64,000 nucleotides of DNA from Sphingomonas koreensis (GTDB lineage Bacteria > Pseudomonadota > Alphaproteobacteria > Sphingomonadales > Sphingomonadaceae): assembly GCA_006438735.1 (NCBI GenBank), contig RCZF01000001.1, forward strand, positions 868,001-932,000, written 5' to 3'. Under the pieces are notes generated by a model, which saw only the letters and a list, made by a program, of their open reading frames with translations, ran no database searches and was not told the DNA's origin. Position numbers and translations under genes: made by a program. Positions 1-9,031 of the stretch are shown here, in pieces. How positions within the stretch are numbered: position 1 is the stretch's first letter; every line of letters begins with the position of its first letter.

Positions 1-1121
1 TAGTGCGCGCCGAACGCGCTTTTCGGGACAAGGGTGATGCGGCAGGCGAGATCGGCCTCGCCGCTGGCGACGACATAGTGATCGCCCGCGTCGGCAATGC
101 CGGTGGAGAACACGACATTGTCGAGATATTTCAGATCTTCGATCGGCCTGGTCAGCGCCGTCGTGGGCTCGATCAACGCCTCGTGGCTGGTGCGCACGAC
201 GCGCGACGGATCGTCGCGATCGAGCATCGACCAATAAGTGCGATAGATACCGACCACGCCTGCCGGCTCCACGCCGTGCCACAGGCTGAGCCACCCGTCA
301 TCGGTGAGGATCGGTGGCGTCCCGCCGCCCATCCGCGCGGTCGCGAGCGTCGCCGAATGCGGGCGGATACCCGGCTTGTCGCAAGGCTTCCAGTGCATCG
401 CGTCGGGCGAGGTGGCGAGATTGATCGACGGCCCCGCGCGCCACTCGCTGCCTGGCGGATAGGCGAAATAGAGGTCGCCGAGCGGCCGCGTCTGCGCCCA
501 ATATTTCTCGCCGATCAGCCCTTCGAAGATCAGCATGTCCTTGTTCTGGTGATCGAGCACGATGCCTTCGAGCGTCCAATAGAGCGCATCGGGTGAGCTG
601 TAGAGCGTGGTCGAATGGCGCTCGGGGCTGACCGAGCAGGTCGTCATCAGGAAACGATCGCCGACGAGGCTGATCCGCGCATCCTCGACGCCGTAGCATT
701 GGTAGGACGCCGCCGGCGCGACGATCCGATCGTAATGGACGGCGATCACCTTTGCGCCGCTCGCATCGAGCTCGACCGGCAGCAGCCAGGACAGCGACGT
801 CAATGCCATCACCCGCCAACCTGCGCCGCGCATCATGAACTTTCGCGGATCGGCGGTATCGACCATCTCGAGCGGCCAGGCATCGAGCGTGTAGCCGCCG
901 TCGAACCACCGGATCGAATGGATCTTGCCGTCGCGGATCGGCTCCTTCAGCGCCTCGGCAACGCGCACCATCAACAGGAGATTGCCGTTGCCGAGCCGCG
1001 TCATGCCGGGATTGAACGCGCCGAGCACATAGGTTTCGGCGTCGATCTTGCCGGCCAGCGGCGATCGCGACAGATCGACGTCGTGCGGCGTGAAGACGAG
1101 CGAATCGAAGAAGAAGCTCAT
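1..1121 (-). CDS. GH130-family glycosidase / mannoside phosphorylase, cut by the left edge
   Basis: Reading the reverse strand from the ATG at 1121 gives an uninterrupted frame of about 373 codons that runs off the window start. Signature stretches are YGVEDARIS near the middle, KDMLIFEGLIGEKYWAQTRP, and DNVVFSTGIADAGDHYVV near the end. These match the five-bladed propeller GH130 enzymes that phosphorolyse or hydrolyse beta-1,4- or beta-1,2-mannosides. Members are usually 350-400 residues, so little is missing; the first two window bases would begin a TAx codon that could be the stop. The start ATG overlaps the TGA of the upstream SDR gene, which suggests translational coupling. Substrate linkage cannot be told from sequence alone. 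There is no signal peptide, so it is probably cytoplasmic. Confidence 0.8.
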   Translation of the reverse strand, partial: MSFFFDSLVFTPHDVDLSRSPLAGKIDAETYVLGAFNPGMTRLGNGNLLLMVRVAEALKEPIRDGKIHSIRWFDGGYTLDAWPLEMVDTADPRKFMMRGAGWRVMALTSLSWLLPVELDASGAKVIAVHYDRIVAPAASYQCYGVEDARISLVGDRFLMTTCSVSPERHSTTLYSSPDALYWTLEGIVLDHQNKDMLIFEGLIGEKYWAQTRPLGDLYFAYPPGSEWRAGPSINLATSPDAMHWKPCDKPGIRPHSATLATARMGGGTPPILTDDGWLSLWHGVEPAGVVGIYRTYWSMLDRDDPSRVVRTSHEALIEPTTALTRPIEDLKYLDNVVFSTGIADAGDHYVVASGEADLACRITLVPKSAFGAH

Positions 1122-1885
1122 TCGTCGCGCACCCGCGGCACGACGGTCATCTGCTGCACGACGGTGCGCGCCGGCTGCGTCAGCGCGAAATGCGCGGCGA
1201 CCGCGATATCCTCGGCGCGCAGCATTTTCGCGTCGGCGATCAGCTTGCGCTTCTTGTCGTCGGGATAGTCTGCGGCATCCTGGAAATCGGAGCCGGTGAA
1301 ACCCGGCTCGATCAGCGAGACGCGCACGCCCTTCTCGCCCTGTTCGCGGCGCAGCGCCTCGGCAAAGCCGGCGATGCCCGCCTTGATCCCGGCATAGATC
1401 GTCGAACCGCCGCCGAGCACATGCGCCGACATCGATCCGATCAGCACGACGTCACCTTTGATCTCGCCTTTGCCATCGAAACGATCGAGCGCCTCATGCG
1501 CGCTCAGCAGATACCCGGTGAAATCGGTGGCGATCTGATAGCGCAGCGCCTTTTCGTCGGTTTCGCCGAGCGCGTCGGCCGGCACGGCGGCATTGATCAC
1601 GGCGATGTCGAGCCCGCCCAGCCATTCGGTCGCCTCGGTGAAATAGCGTGCGACATTTTCGGGGTCGGCCAGATCGATCGCGGTGCCGGCGCCGTCACCG
1701 ACCTCGGCAATCCGATCGAGCGCATCGCGCAGCGGCTCGGCGGTTCGCCCGCAGATGTGGACCTTGGCGCCTTCGCTCGCCAGCAACACCGCAATGGCGC
1801 GGCCGATCCCGGTCGTTCCACCGGTGACGATCGCCCTGCGCCCTTTGAGCGGCGTCACGGCGGTATGGGCATCGGCTTCGGTCAT
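1118..1885 (-). CDS. SDR-family NAD(P)-dependent oxidoreductase
   Basis: A 255-residue classical short-chain dehydrogenase/reductase. The dinucleotide-binding TGGTTGIG motif lies at residues 21-28, followed by VINAAVP. The catalytic Ser is in VLIGSMSAH, and a Tyr-x3-Lys pair is in STIYAGIKAG. The EPGF segment after the active site is also standard. I chose the ATG at 1885 because it begins just ahead of the first beta strand and has GGAG upstream; the frame stays open further upstream, but that extension is Arg-rich shadow sequence. Its stop overlaps the start of the GH130 gene, so the two may act on related sugars or alcohols. Substrate unknown. Confidence 0.85.
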   Translation of the reverse strand: MTEADAHTAVTPLKGRRAIVTGGTTGIGRAIAVLLASEGAKVHICGRTAEPLRDALDRIAEVGDGAGTAIDLADPENVARYFTEATEWLGGLDIAVINAAVPADALGETDEKALRYQIATDFTGYLLSAHEALDRFDGKGEIKGDVVLIGSMSAHVLGGGSTIYAGIKAGIAGFAEALRREQGEKGVRVSLIEPGFTGSDFQDAADYPDDKKRKLIADAKMLRAEDIAVAAHFALTQPARTVVQQMTVVPRVRDE

Positions 1886-1923
1886 CGGCGGCTCCGGCTT
1901 GGGGGATACCCCAGCGAGACGCC

Positions 1924-2796
1924 TCAGGCGGTGGCGGGTTCCTTGAGCCGCGCGAGCAAGCGATCGATCGCTGCCACTGCAGCCGGCTCGGACAGCGTCG
2001 GCGCGTGGCCGACATCGGCGATCGTCACCAACTCGGCCTGGGGCAGGGCCGCGGTCATGCGATCGGCGGTGTCGGCCCCCAACACGTCCGAGCGCGCGCC
2101 GCGGACGATCAGCACGGGCGCGTCGCCAAGCGCCGCCAGCGCCGGCCACATGTCGGGTGCTGCTTCGCCGCCGGGCGTGCGGAACGGCTCGGCGATCTTC
2201 ATATCGTAATCGAGCACGATCCGGCCCGAGCTACTCAACCGGTAAAGCCGCTTCGCCATCACCAGCCAGTCGCCGATCTCATAGTTGGGATAGACATCGG
2301 CATTGGCCTCGGCGACGGCGCGCGCGGCGTGCATCCAGGTCGGGAAGGTGTTCGACTTGCCGACATAGCCGCGGATGCGCGCCAATCCGGCGGCCTCGAT
2401 ATCGGGCCCGACATCGTTGAGCAGCGCCGCCGCGATCCGGCCCGGCGCGCGCGCCGCGAGCAGCATCGTCACGATCCCGCCGAGCGAAGTGCCGCAAGCG
2501 ATATAGCGCTCGCAGCCGATTTCGGTCAGCAGCGCTTCCACATCCTCGGCATAGGTCAACGGATTATACGCCGCCGGGTCTTTGGCGTAGCCGCTCTCGC
2601 CGCGCCCGCGCAGATCGACCGCGATGATCCGCCACCCGCCGGCCAGCCGCGCCGCCACGTCCTCGAAATCGCGCACGTTACGCGTGAGCCCGGGAATGCA
2701 GACGATCGGCGGCCGATCGGCGGGGCCGGCATAGTCCCGGTAATGCAGCTTCAACCCGTCGGCCGAGTGCCAATATCGGTTTTCATAGGCCGGCAT
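1924..2796 (-). CDS. Alpha/beta hydrolase
   Basis: A 290-residue alpha/beta-hydrolase fold protein. The oxyanion region reads IVCIPGLTRN, the nucleophile elbow is CGTSLGG with Ser104, the likely acid lies in VRGARSDVLG, and the catalytic His is in DVGHAPTL (about residue 264). It has no signal peptide. Its start is divergent from selO, with about 37 bases between the preferred start codons. It lies 38 bases upstream of the SDR gene on the same strand and may be cotranscribed with it. The family covers esterases, haloalkane dehalogenases and lactonases, so a precise substrate cannot be given. Confidence 0.85.
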   Translation of the reverse strand: MPAYENRYWHSADGLKLHYRDYAGPADRPPIVCIPGLTRNVRDFEDVAARLAGGWRIIAVDLRGRGESGYAKDPAAYNPLTYAEDVEALLTEIGCERYIACGTSLGGIVTMLLAARAPGRIAAALLNDVGPDIEAAGLARIRGYVGKSNTFPTWMHAARAVAEANADVYPNYEIGDWLVMAKRLYRLSSSGRIVLDYDMKIAEPFRTPGGEAAPDMWPALAALGDAPVLIVRGARSDVLGADTADRMTAALPQAELVTIADVGHAPTLSEPAAVAAIDRLLARLKEPATA

Positions 2797-2833
2797 GGTT
2801 GCGTCCCTCGCTCATCGTCACCCATATCGCCGC

Positions 2834-4216
2834 ATGGCCGCTTCCCCGCAACCCGCTCGCTATCGCCCCGAAACCACGATTCTCGAGCTGGGCGACGGCT
2901 TCTACGATCCGGTCGCGGCGGCGCGCTTCCCCGAAACGCGGCTACGCTTTCGGAGCGATCGCGCCGCGGCGCAGGTCGGCCTCGATCATCTGAGCGACGC
3001 CGAATGGATCGCGCATTTCGGCCGCTTCGAGCCGCTCGCCGGCGGCCTGCAGACGCCGCTGGCGCTCCGCTATCACGGCCATCAGTTCCGCGTGTACAAT
3101 CCCGAGATCGGCGACGGCCGCGGCTTCCTGTTCGCGCAGCTCCGCGACACGTCCGACCGGCTGATAGACTTCGGCACCAAGGGATCGGGGCAAACGCCGT
3201 GGAGCCGTTTCGGCGACGGCCGGCTGACTCTCAAGGGCGGCGTGCGCGAGGTGCTGGCGACCGAAATGCTCGAGGCGCTCGGGGTCGAGACGTCACGCAG
3301 CTTCTCGCTGATCGAAACCGGCGAGGCGCTGGAGCGCGGCGACGAGCCCTCGCCGACGCGCTCGGCGGTGCTCGTGCGGCTCAGCCACGGGCATATCCGC
3401 ATCGGCACGTTCCAGCGGCTCGCCCATGAACGCGATGAAGCGAACATGCGCCGGCTGGTCGAGTACGTTCTGCGCCATTTCTATGGCGAGGCGGCCGGTG
3501 ACGACGGGCCTGCCCGGCTGCTCGATCACGTCGTCCGCCGCACTGCGCGGCTCGCGGCGAGTTACATGGCGGCGGGCTTTGTCCACGGCGTGCTCAATTC
3601 GGACAATATCAACGTGACCGGCGAGAGCTTCGATTACGGCCCGTGGCGCTTCGCGCCGACCTGGAATCCCGCCTTCACCGCGGCCTATTTCGACCATGCC
3701 GGGCTCTACGCCTTCGGTCGCCAGCCCGAGGCGATCCATTGGGATGCGGCACAACTGGCGATCTCGCTGCGGCTGCTCAGCGACGCCGAGCCGCTGATCG
3801 CCGCGCTCGACGGCTTTGGTGAGCATTATCAGCGCGCCGTCAGCGACGCGATCCTGTGGCGGCTCGGCATGAAAGCGCGCGATGCGGCGAAGGACCGCGC
3901 CCTGGTCCAGACGGTCGAGCGGGCGCTGCGCAGCTCGGACACGCCGATCGATCGCTTTTTCTTCGACGCGTTCGGCGGCGGCCTGCCGGTCGATGAACGA
4001 TATGACGACGGTTTCGAGGAGGTCCGCGCCGCGCTCGCCGCTTATGCGCCGCGATCGACCCGCGATCATGCTTACTGGCGCGGCGATGCGCCGTGCTCGA
4101 TGCTGATCGATGAAGTCGAAGCCATCTGGGCGCCGATCGCCGAAACCGATGATTGGTCGCGATTTTACGCCAAGATCGAGGCAATCCGGGCGATGGGCGC
4201 AGCGCTATCCCGCTAG
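2834..4216 (+). CDS. selO: SelO/YdiU-family protein AMPylase (pseudokinase fold)
   Basis: A 460-residue protein of the SelO family, which transfers AMP from ATP to Ser, Thr or Tyr hydroxyls of target proteins and is linked to redox stress. Recognisable blocks are RYHGHQFRVYNPEIGDGRGFL, KGSGQTPWSRFGDGRLTLKGGVREVLATE and the metal/nucleotide segment GVLNSDNINVTGESFDYGPWRF. Family members are around 460-500 residues, so it is full length. I prefer the ATG at 2834, giving MAASPQPARYRPE; an in-frame ATG at 2795 would overlap the divergent hydrolase start and add basic residues not typical of the family. No selenocysteine-type extension is seen. Confidence 0.9.
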   Translation: MAASPQPARYRPETTILELGDGFYDPVAAARFPETRLRFRSDRAAAQVGLDHLSDAEWIAHFGRFEPLAGGLQTPLALRYHGHQFRVYNPEIGDGRGFLFAQLRDTSDRLIDFGTKGSGQTPWSRFGDGRLTLKGGVREVLATEMLEALGVETSRSFSLIETGEALERGDEPSPTRSAVLVRLSHGHIRIGTFQRLAHERDEANMRRLVEYVLRHFYGEAAGDDGPARLLDHVVRRTARLAASYMAAGFVHGVLNSDNINVTGESFDYGPWRFAPTWNPAFTAAYFDHAGLYAFGRQPEAIHWDAAQLAISLRLLSDAEPLIAALDGFGEHYQRAVSDAILWRLGMKARDAAKDRALVQTVERALRSSDTPIDRFFFDAFGGGLPVDERYDDGFEEVRAALAAYAPRSTRDHAYWRGDAPCSMLIDEVEAIWAPIAETDDWSRFYAKIEAIRAMGAALSR

Positions 4217-4275
4217 GTGTGGAAAAGCCCCGCGATATCGGGCAAGAGCGCCCACACGGGAAGGATAAGGACTGC

Positions 4276-5691
4276 ATGGCCGGACACGAAATCGTCTCGC
4301 ACGAACCCGCGACGGGGGCGGTGCTGTGGCGTGGCGCGATCAGCGACGTCGATGCCGAGGTGGCGCGCGCGCGCGACAGCTGGGCGGCGTGGGCCGCGCA
4401 GCCGCTCGCCAACCGCACCGAGGCGCTGCGCCGTTTCGCCAACGTCGTACGCAGCCGCGCCGAGCCGTTCGCCGACACCATCGCGCGCGAAACCGGCAAG
4501 CCGCTGTGGGAAGCGCGCACGGAGGTCGATACCGTCATCGCAAAGGTCGATATCTCGGTGAAGGCCTATGCCGAGCGCACCGCGCAGCGTCGGCTCGACG
4601 GCCAAGCCGGCGCGCGTATGGCGCTGAGGCACAAGCCGCACGGCGTGCTCGCGGTGCTCGGCCCGTATAATTTCCCCGCGCATCTGCCCAATGGCCACAT
4701 TGTTCCCGCGCTACTCGCCGGCAACGCAGTGGTGTTCAAGCCTTCGGAAAAGACCCCGGCATCGGGCGCGTTCCTGGTCGATTGTTTCCACGCCGCCGGC
4801 ATCCCAGAGGGGTGCATCCGCCTCGTCATCGGCGGGCCCGAAGAGGGCAAGACGCTGGCCGGGCATGACGGCATCGACGGCCTGTTGTTCACCGGTTCGG
4901 CGCGCACCGGCATCGCGCTCAACCGCCAGTTCGCCGAAAAGCCGGAAAAGATTCTCGCGCTCGAAATGGGCGGCAACAATCCGATCGTGGTGTGGGAATC
5001 GCCCGATCTGCATTCCACCGCGGTGCTGATCGTGCAATCGGCGTTCACCACCGCGGGGCAGCGCTGCACCGCCGGGCGGCGATTGATCGTCGATGAAAAG
5101 AACTACCAGCCGCTGATCGAAACGCTCGACAAATTGGTCGGCCGCATCATCGTCGGCGAGCCGCACGCCGATCCGGCGCCGTTCATGGGCTGCGTGATCG
5201 ACAATCAATCGGCCGACCAGTTGACCGAGAGTTTCGTCACGCTGATGTCGCACGGTGGCCGCCCGATCCGCCACATGCAGCGGCTGATCGAGGACCGGCC
5301 GTTCCTGACCCCCGGGCTGATCGACGTCACCGACGTGCAGGATCGTCCCGATATCGAACTGTTCGGCCCCGTGCTCCAGATCATTCGCGTGCCCGATTTC
5401 GAGGCGGCGATCGCCGAGGCAAACAACACGCGTTACGGGCTGTCCGCCTCGCTGATCAGCCAGACGCCGGCGCTCTATGACCAGTTCTGGGCCAATGCCC
5501 GCGCCGGTATCGTCAATTGGAACCGACCCACCAATGGCGCCTCCTCCGCCGCGCCGTTCGGCGGGATCGGCTGGTCCGGCAACCACCGGCCGAGCGCTTA
5601 CTATGCAGCCGATTACTGCGCCTATCCGGTGGTTTCGAGCGAAGCGGATTCGGCGCGGGCCAACATCGGGATCGGGCTGCGGGACGCCTGA
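4276..5691 (+). CDS. astD: Succinylglutamate-semialdehyde dehydrogenase-type ALDH
   Basis: A 471-residue aldehyde dehydrogenase most like AstD, which oxidises N-succinylglutamate 5-semialdehyde with NAD in the arginine succinyltransferase (AST) pathway. The diagnostic stretch is GPYNFPAHLPNGHIVPALLAGNAVVFKPSE. The general-base Glu is in ALEMGGNNP and the catalytic Cys264 in GQRCTAGRRL. The start at 4276 has GGAAGGA upstream and places MAGHEI ahead of the first conserved strand. No astA, astB, astC or astE lies beside it, so either the other genes are elsewhere or it serves another semialdehyde. It follows selO by 59 bases. Confidence 0.85.
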   Translation: MAGHEIVSHEPATGAVLWRGAISDVDAEVARARDSWAAWAAQPLANRTEALRRFANVVRSRAEPFADTIARETGKPLWEARTEVDTVIAKVDISVKAYAERTAQRRLDGQAGARMALRHKPHGVLAVLGPYNFPAHLPNGHIVPALLAGNAVVFKPSEKTPASGAFLVDCFHAAGIPEGCIRLVIGGPEEGKTLAGHDGIDGLLFTGSARTGIALNRQFAEKPEKILALEMGGNNPIVVWESPDLHSTAVLIVQSAFTTAGQRCTAGRRLIVDEKNYQPLIETLDKLVGRIIVGEPHADPAPFMGCVIDNQSADQLTESFVTLMSHGGRPIRHMQRLIEDRPFLTPGLIDVTDVQDRPDIELFGPVLQIIRVPDFEAAIAEANNTRYGLSASLISQTPALYDQFWANARAGIVNWNRPTNGASSAAPFGGIGWSGNHRPSAYYAADYCAYPVVSSEADSARANIGIGLRDA

Positions 5692-5820
5692 GCCCGACGG
5701 CTGCGCCGACACCAGTGCGTCGAGCCCGAGGCGGACGACATCGCCGCGCAAAGTTTCGCTACCTCGCGCCCAAGCATCAATCCGTTGTCGCGGTAAGCCG
5801 GCCGGCCCACCTTGGCGATC

Positions 5821-6612
5821 ATGGCAACGCTTCTCGATCCCACCGCGCGCGGGCGCGTCATTCTCGTCGGCGCCGGGCCGGGCGATCCCGGGCTGCTCAC
5901 CGTTCGCGCGGTCGAGGCGCTCAAGATCGCCGATGTCGTCGTTCACGACGGACTGGTCGATCCGCGCGTCCTCGATCTCGCGCCGGCGTCGGCGCAGCGT
6001 ATCTCCGTCGCCAAACAGCGGTCGCGCCACACCGTGCCGCAGGACGGCATCAACGCGCTGATCGTCGCGCATGTGAAGACCGGCAGCGTCGTCGTGCGGT
6101 TGAAGGGCGGCGACCCGTTCATCTTCGGCCGCGGCGGCGAAGAGGTCGAGGCAGTGCGCGCGGCCGGCCTGCCCGTCGAGGTGATCCCCGGGGTTTCCGC
6201 CGCGCTCGGCTGCGCGGCCGAGGCGATGTTGCCGCTCACGCACCGCGATCACAGCTCGGCGGTCAGCTTCGTCGCGGGCCAGTGCAAGGGGCTTTCCGAT
6301 CAGAATTGGTCCGGCCTCGCCGGGCAGGGCCGCACGCTCGTCATCTACATGGGCGTCGCCACCGCCAGCGACATAGCCGACAAGCTGATCGCCGACGGCG
6401 TCGCGCCGGACATGCCCGTCGCGGTGCTCGAACGCGGCACGCTGCAGGGAAGCCGCGCGATCAAGACGCTGCTCACCGATCTCGGCGCGATGGTGGCGCG
6501 CGAGAAGGTCAAGAGCCCCGCGATCATCGTCGTCGGCGAGGTGGTCGACTTGTCCGACGCCGAGGACAAGCTCGCGCGCTGGGCGCGCGTGGCGGAAGGG
6601 GCGCTGGTATGA
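5821..6612 (+). CDS. cobA: Uroporphyrinogen-III C-methyltransferase (siroheme synthesis)
   Basis: A 263-residue SUMT enzyme that methylates uroporphyrinogen III at C2 and C7 with S-adenosylmethionine to give precorrin-2. Motifs are VGAGPGDPGLLTVRAVEAL near the N-terminus and RLKGGDPFIFGRGGEE, both SAM/substrate-binding signatures. It lacks the dehydrogenase/ferrochelatase half of full CysG. The ATG at 5821 is preferred over an in-frame TTG at 5812. Its stop overlaps the next start (ATGA at 6609-6612), and the downstream genes use siroheme. This supports a role in supplying the sulfite reductase cofactor. Confidence 0.9.
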   Translation: MATLLDPTARGRVILVGAGPGDPGLLTVRAVEALKIADVVVHDGLVDPRVLDLAPASAQRISVAKQRSRHTVPQDGINALIVAHVKTGSVVVRLKGGDPFIFGRGGEEVEAVRAAGLPVEVIPGVSAALGCAAEAMLPLTHRDHSSAVSFVAGQCKGLSDQNWSGLAGQGRTLVIYMGVATASDIADKLIADGVAPDMPVAVLERGTLQGSRAIKTLLTDLGAMVAREKVKSPAIIVVGEVVDLSDAEDKLARWARVAEGALV

Positions 6613-6905
6613 AACTGCTGACCGGCAACGATCTCGCCACCGGCGACGTGATCTGGTGGACCGGCGGAGACTGGTCGCGCCATGTCGAGGATGCCGCCGA
6701 TGTCGGCGGTGACGGCGATGCCATCGCCCGCGCCGAGGAAGGCGCGCGGCGCGTCAACGCACCCTATGTGATCGACGCCGCGGCGACGCCGGACGGCCCC
6801 CGCCCCGCGCACGTCAAGGACCGCGTCCGCGCGCTCGGCCCCACCGTGCGCGCCGACCTCACGCTCAAGCCCGCCGATCCGGGCGCCGGCAACTGGGTGA
6901 TATGA
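6609..6905 (+). CDS. DUF2849 family protein
   Basis: A 98-residue acidic protein that begins in an ATGA overlap with the siroheme methyltransferase gene and ends one base before the sulfite reductase start. Short proteins in this exact position (siroheme methyltransferase, then this, then CysI) are the DUF2849 family of alphaproteobacterial sulfate-assimilation operons. The sequence contains KLLTGNDLATGDVIWWTGG at the start and a central acidic patch. No cofactor-binding motif or membrane segment is evident. Function is not known; the position suggests an accessory role for sulfite reductase. Confidence 0.8.
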   Translation: MKLLTGNDLATGDVIWWTGGDWSRHVEDAADVGGDGDAIARAEEGARRVNAPYVIDAAATPDGPRPAHVKDRVRALGPTVRADLTLKPADPGAGNWVI

Positions 6906-6906
6906 T

Positions 6907-8538
6907 ATGTATCGTTACGACCAATATGATCAGGCGATCGTCGATGCCCGCGTCGAAGAATTCCGCGATCAGGTGCAGCGCCGGCTCGCCGGCCACATTA
7001 CCGAGGATCAGTTCAAGCCGCTTAGGCTGATGAACGGGCTCTACCTGCAGCTCCACGCTTATATGCTGCGCGTCGCGGTGCCCTATGGCACGCTCGACAG
7101 CCGGCAGATGCGGATGCTCGCGCACATCGCGCGCAAATACGATCGCGGTTACGGCCATTTCACCACGCGACAGAACATCCAGTACAATTGGATAAAGCTC
7201 GAGCAGGCGCCCGACATCCTCGCCGATCTCGCCACCGTCGAGATGCATGCGATCCAGACCAGCGGCAATTGCATCCGCAACATCTCGTCCGATCAGTTTG
7301 CCGGCGCGACCGCCGACGAAGTCGCCGATCCGCGCCCCTGGGCCGAGTTGCTGCGCCAGTGGAGCACGTTCCACCCCGAATTCAGCTATTTGCCGCGCAA
7401 GTTCAAATTCGCCGTGATCGCCTCCGACGAGGACCGCGCGGCGATGCGGCTGCACGACATCGGCATTCAATTGGTCGAGCGCGACGGCGAACTTGGCGCG
7501 AAGATCTTCGTCGGCGGGGGGATGGGCCGGACGCCGATGATCGCGCCCGAGATCAGGGATTTCGTCGGCGCCGACGATCTGATCAGCTACGTCGAGGCCT
7601 GCCTTCGCGTCTACAATCGCCACGGCCGCCGCGACAATATCTACAAGGCACGGATCAAGATCCTGGTCCACGATCTCGGCGCGGCCGAATATGCCCGCCA
7701 GGTCGAGGCGGAATTCGCCGAGATCAAGACGCTCGGGCTCGATCCGCCTGCTGCGGAGCTTGAGCGAATCACTGCGATGTTCGCGCCGCCCCCATTCGAC
7801 ACCGACGCACCGGATACGATCGATCGCAGCGACCCCGATTTCGCCTTGTGGGTCGATCAGAACGTCCATGCCCACAAGCGGCCGGGCTACGCGATCGCGA
7901 CGATCAGCCTCAAGCCGGTCGGCGGGATTCCCGGCGACGCGTCGGCCGATCAGATCGATCTGATGGCCGATCTTGCCGAACGTTACAGCTTCGATGAGCT
8001 GCGCGTCACGCACAGCCAGAACATCGTCCTGCCGCACGTTCGCAAGGCCGATCTCTATGCGGTCTGGCAGCAGCTTGCCGACGCCGGCCTTGCCGAAGCC
8101 AATCTCGATCTGATCAGCGACATCATCGCCTGCCCCGGTCTCGATTATTGCAGCCTCGCCAACGCGCGTTCGATTCCGGTGGCGCAGAAGATTGCGACGC
8201 GCTTCGCCGATCTCGGCCGCCAGCGCGAACTGGGCGAACTGAAGCTCAAGATCAGCGGCTGCATCAATGCCTGCGGTCACCACCACGCCGGCCACATCGG
8301 CATCCTCGGCGTCGACCGCAAAGGCACCGAGAATTATCAGCTGCTGCTCGGCGGATCGGGCGCGGAAGACGCCAGCCTCGCCAAGATCACCGGCCCCGGG
8401 TTTGACGAAGACGGCATCGTCGATGCGGTCGAAAAGGTGACCGACGTCTATCTCGCCCGGCGTGAAGGCGGTGAGCGCTTCCTCGACACTTATCGCCGCG
8501 TCGGGATCGATCCGTTCAAGGAAGCGATCTATGGGTGA
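6907..8538 (+). CDS. cysI: Nitrite/sulfite reductase, siroheme and [4Fe-4S] haemoprotein
   Basis: A 543-residue reductase of the CysI/NirA superfamily that carries out six-electron reduction of sulfite to sulfide. The iron-sulfur/siroheme ligands are C409 and C415 in ACPGLDYCSLANAR, and C452 and C456 in SGCINACGHHHAGH. N-terminal blocks HFTTRQNIQYNWIKL and TSGNCIRNI are also standard. Nitrite and sulfite reductases cannot be separated by sequence with certainty; cysH and siroheme genes in the same operon favour sulfite. It overlaps the DUF934 gene by 8 bases. Confidence 0.9.
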   Translation: MYRYDQYDQAIVDARVEEFRDQVQRRLAGHITEDQFKPLRLMNGLYLQLHAYMLRVAVPYGTLDSRQMRMLAHIARKYDRGYGHFTTRQNIQYNWIKLEQAPDILADLATVEMHAIQTSGNCIRNISSDQFAGATADEVADPRPWAELLRQWSTFHPEFSYLPRKFKFAVIASDEDRAAMRLHDIGIQLVERDGELGAKIFVGGGMGRTPMIAPEIRDFVGADDLISYVEACLRVYNRHGRRDNIYKARIKILVHDLGAAEYARQVEAEFAEIKTLGLDPPAAELERITAMFAPPPFDTDAPDTIDRSDPDFALWVDQNVHAHKRPGYAIATISLKPVGGIPGDASADQIDLMADLAERYSFDELRVTHSQNIVLPHVRKADLYAVWQQLADAGLAEANLDLISDIIACPGLDYCSLANARSIPVAQKIATRFADLGRQRELGELKLKISGCINACGHHHAGHIGILGVDRKGTENYQLLLGGSGAEDASLAKITGPGFDEDGIVDAVEKVTDVYLARREGGERFLDTYRRVGIDPFKEAIYG

Positions 8539-9031
8539 GATCACGAACAGCCGCGATGGCGGCTCTGGGGGAGAGCGCGCCGCCACCGCTCCCGGCGATG
8601 CGCGCTCTCCTTCCCGCCTCCGCTTCCGCGACGATTCGCCGCGCGGCGAGCCCGCGGTGACGCTCGACGCCTTTCTCGATCAGCGCGACGCTGATGCCGT
8701 CCGCCTCGAAGCCGGTGAGGACGCGCGCGCGCTGATACCGCATCTCGCGCAGCTCGCGCTGATCGAAGTGAGCTTTCCGAGCTTCCGCGACGGCCGCGGC
8801 TATTCCGCGGCGCGTATCCTGCGCGAATCGGGCTATACCGGCGAGCTTCGTGCGGCGGGCGACGTGCTGGTCGATCAGATTGCGTTCATGCGCCGCTGCG
8901 GCTTCGACAGCTTCGCGCCCGAAGCGCCGATCGATCCAGCCACGCTCGACGCTGCCCTGGCACGCTACGATTACGTTTATCAGCGCGCCGCCGACGATCG
9001 CGCGCCCGTTTGGAAATTGCGTCATGGCTAA
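8531..9031 (+). CDS. DUF934 family protein
   Basis: A 166-residue protein overlapping cysI by 8 bases and cysH by 8 bases. The C-terminal half (FPSFRDGRGYSAARILRE, GDVLVDQIAFMRRCGFDSF) matches DUF934, found almost only between sulfite reductase and cysH in proteobacteria. The N-terminal 40 residues are low-complexity and variable. There is no membrane segment and no cysteine cluster. Its biochemical role is not established; the overlaps argue for coordinated synthesis with CysI and CysH, perhaps as an assembly or electron-transfer accessory factor. Confidence 0.85.
   Translation: MGEITNSRDGGSGGERAATAPGDARSPSRLRFRDDSPRGEPAVTLDAFLDQRDADAVRLEAGEDARALIPHLAQLALIEVSFPSFRDGRGYSAARILRESGYTGELRAAGDVLVDQIAFMRRCGFDSFAPEAPIDPATLDAALARYDYVYQRAADDRAPVWKLRHG

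Noticed and set aside
6865..8586. A 573-codon reverse-strand open frame over the sulfite reductase gene
   Set aside because: The forward product has all the siroheme and iron-sulfur cysteines; the reverse product has none of the features of a real protein and arises from codon bias.
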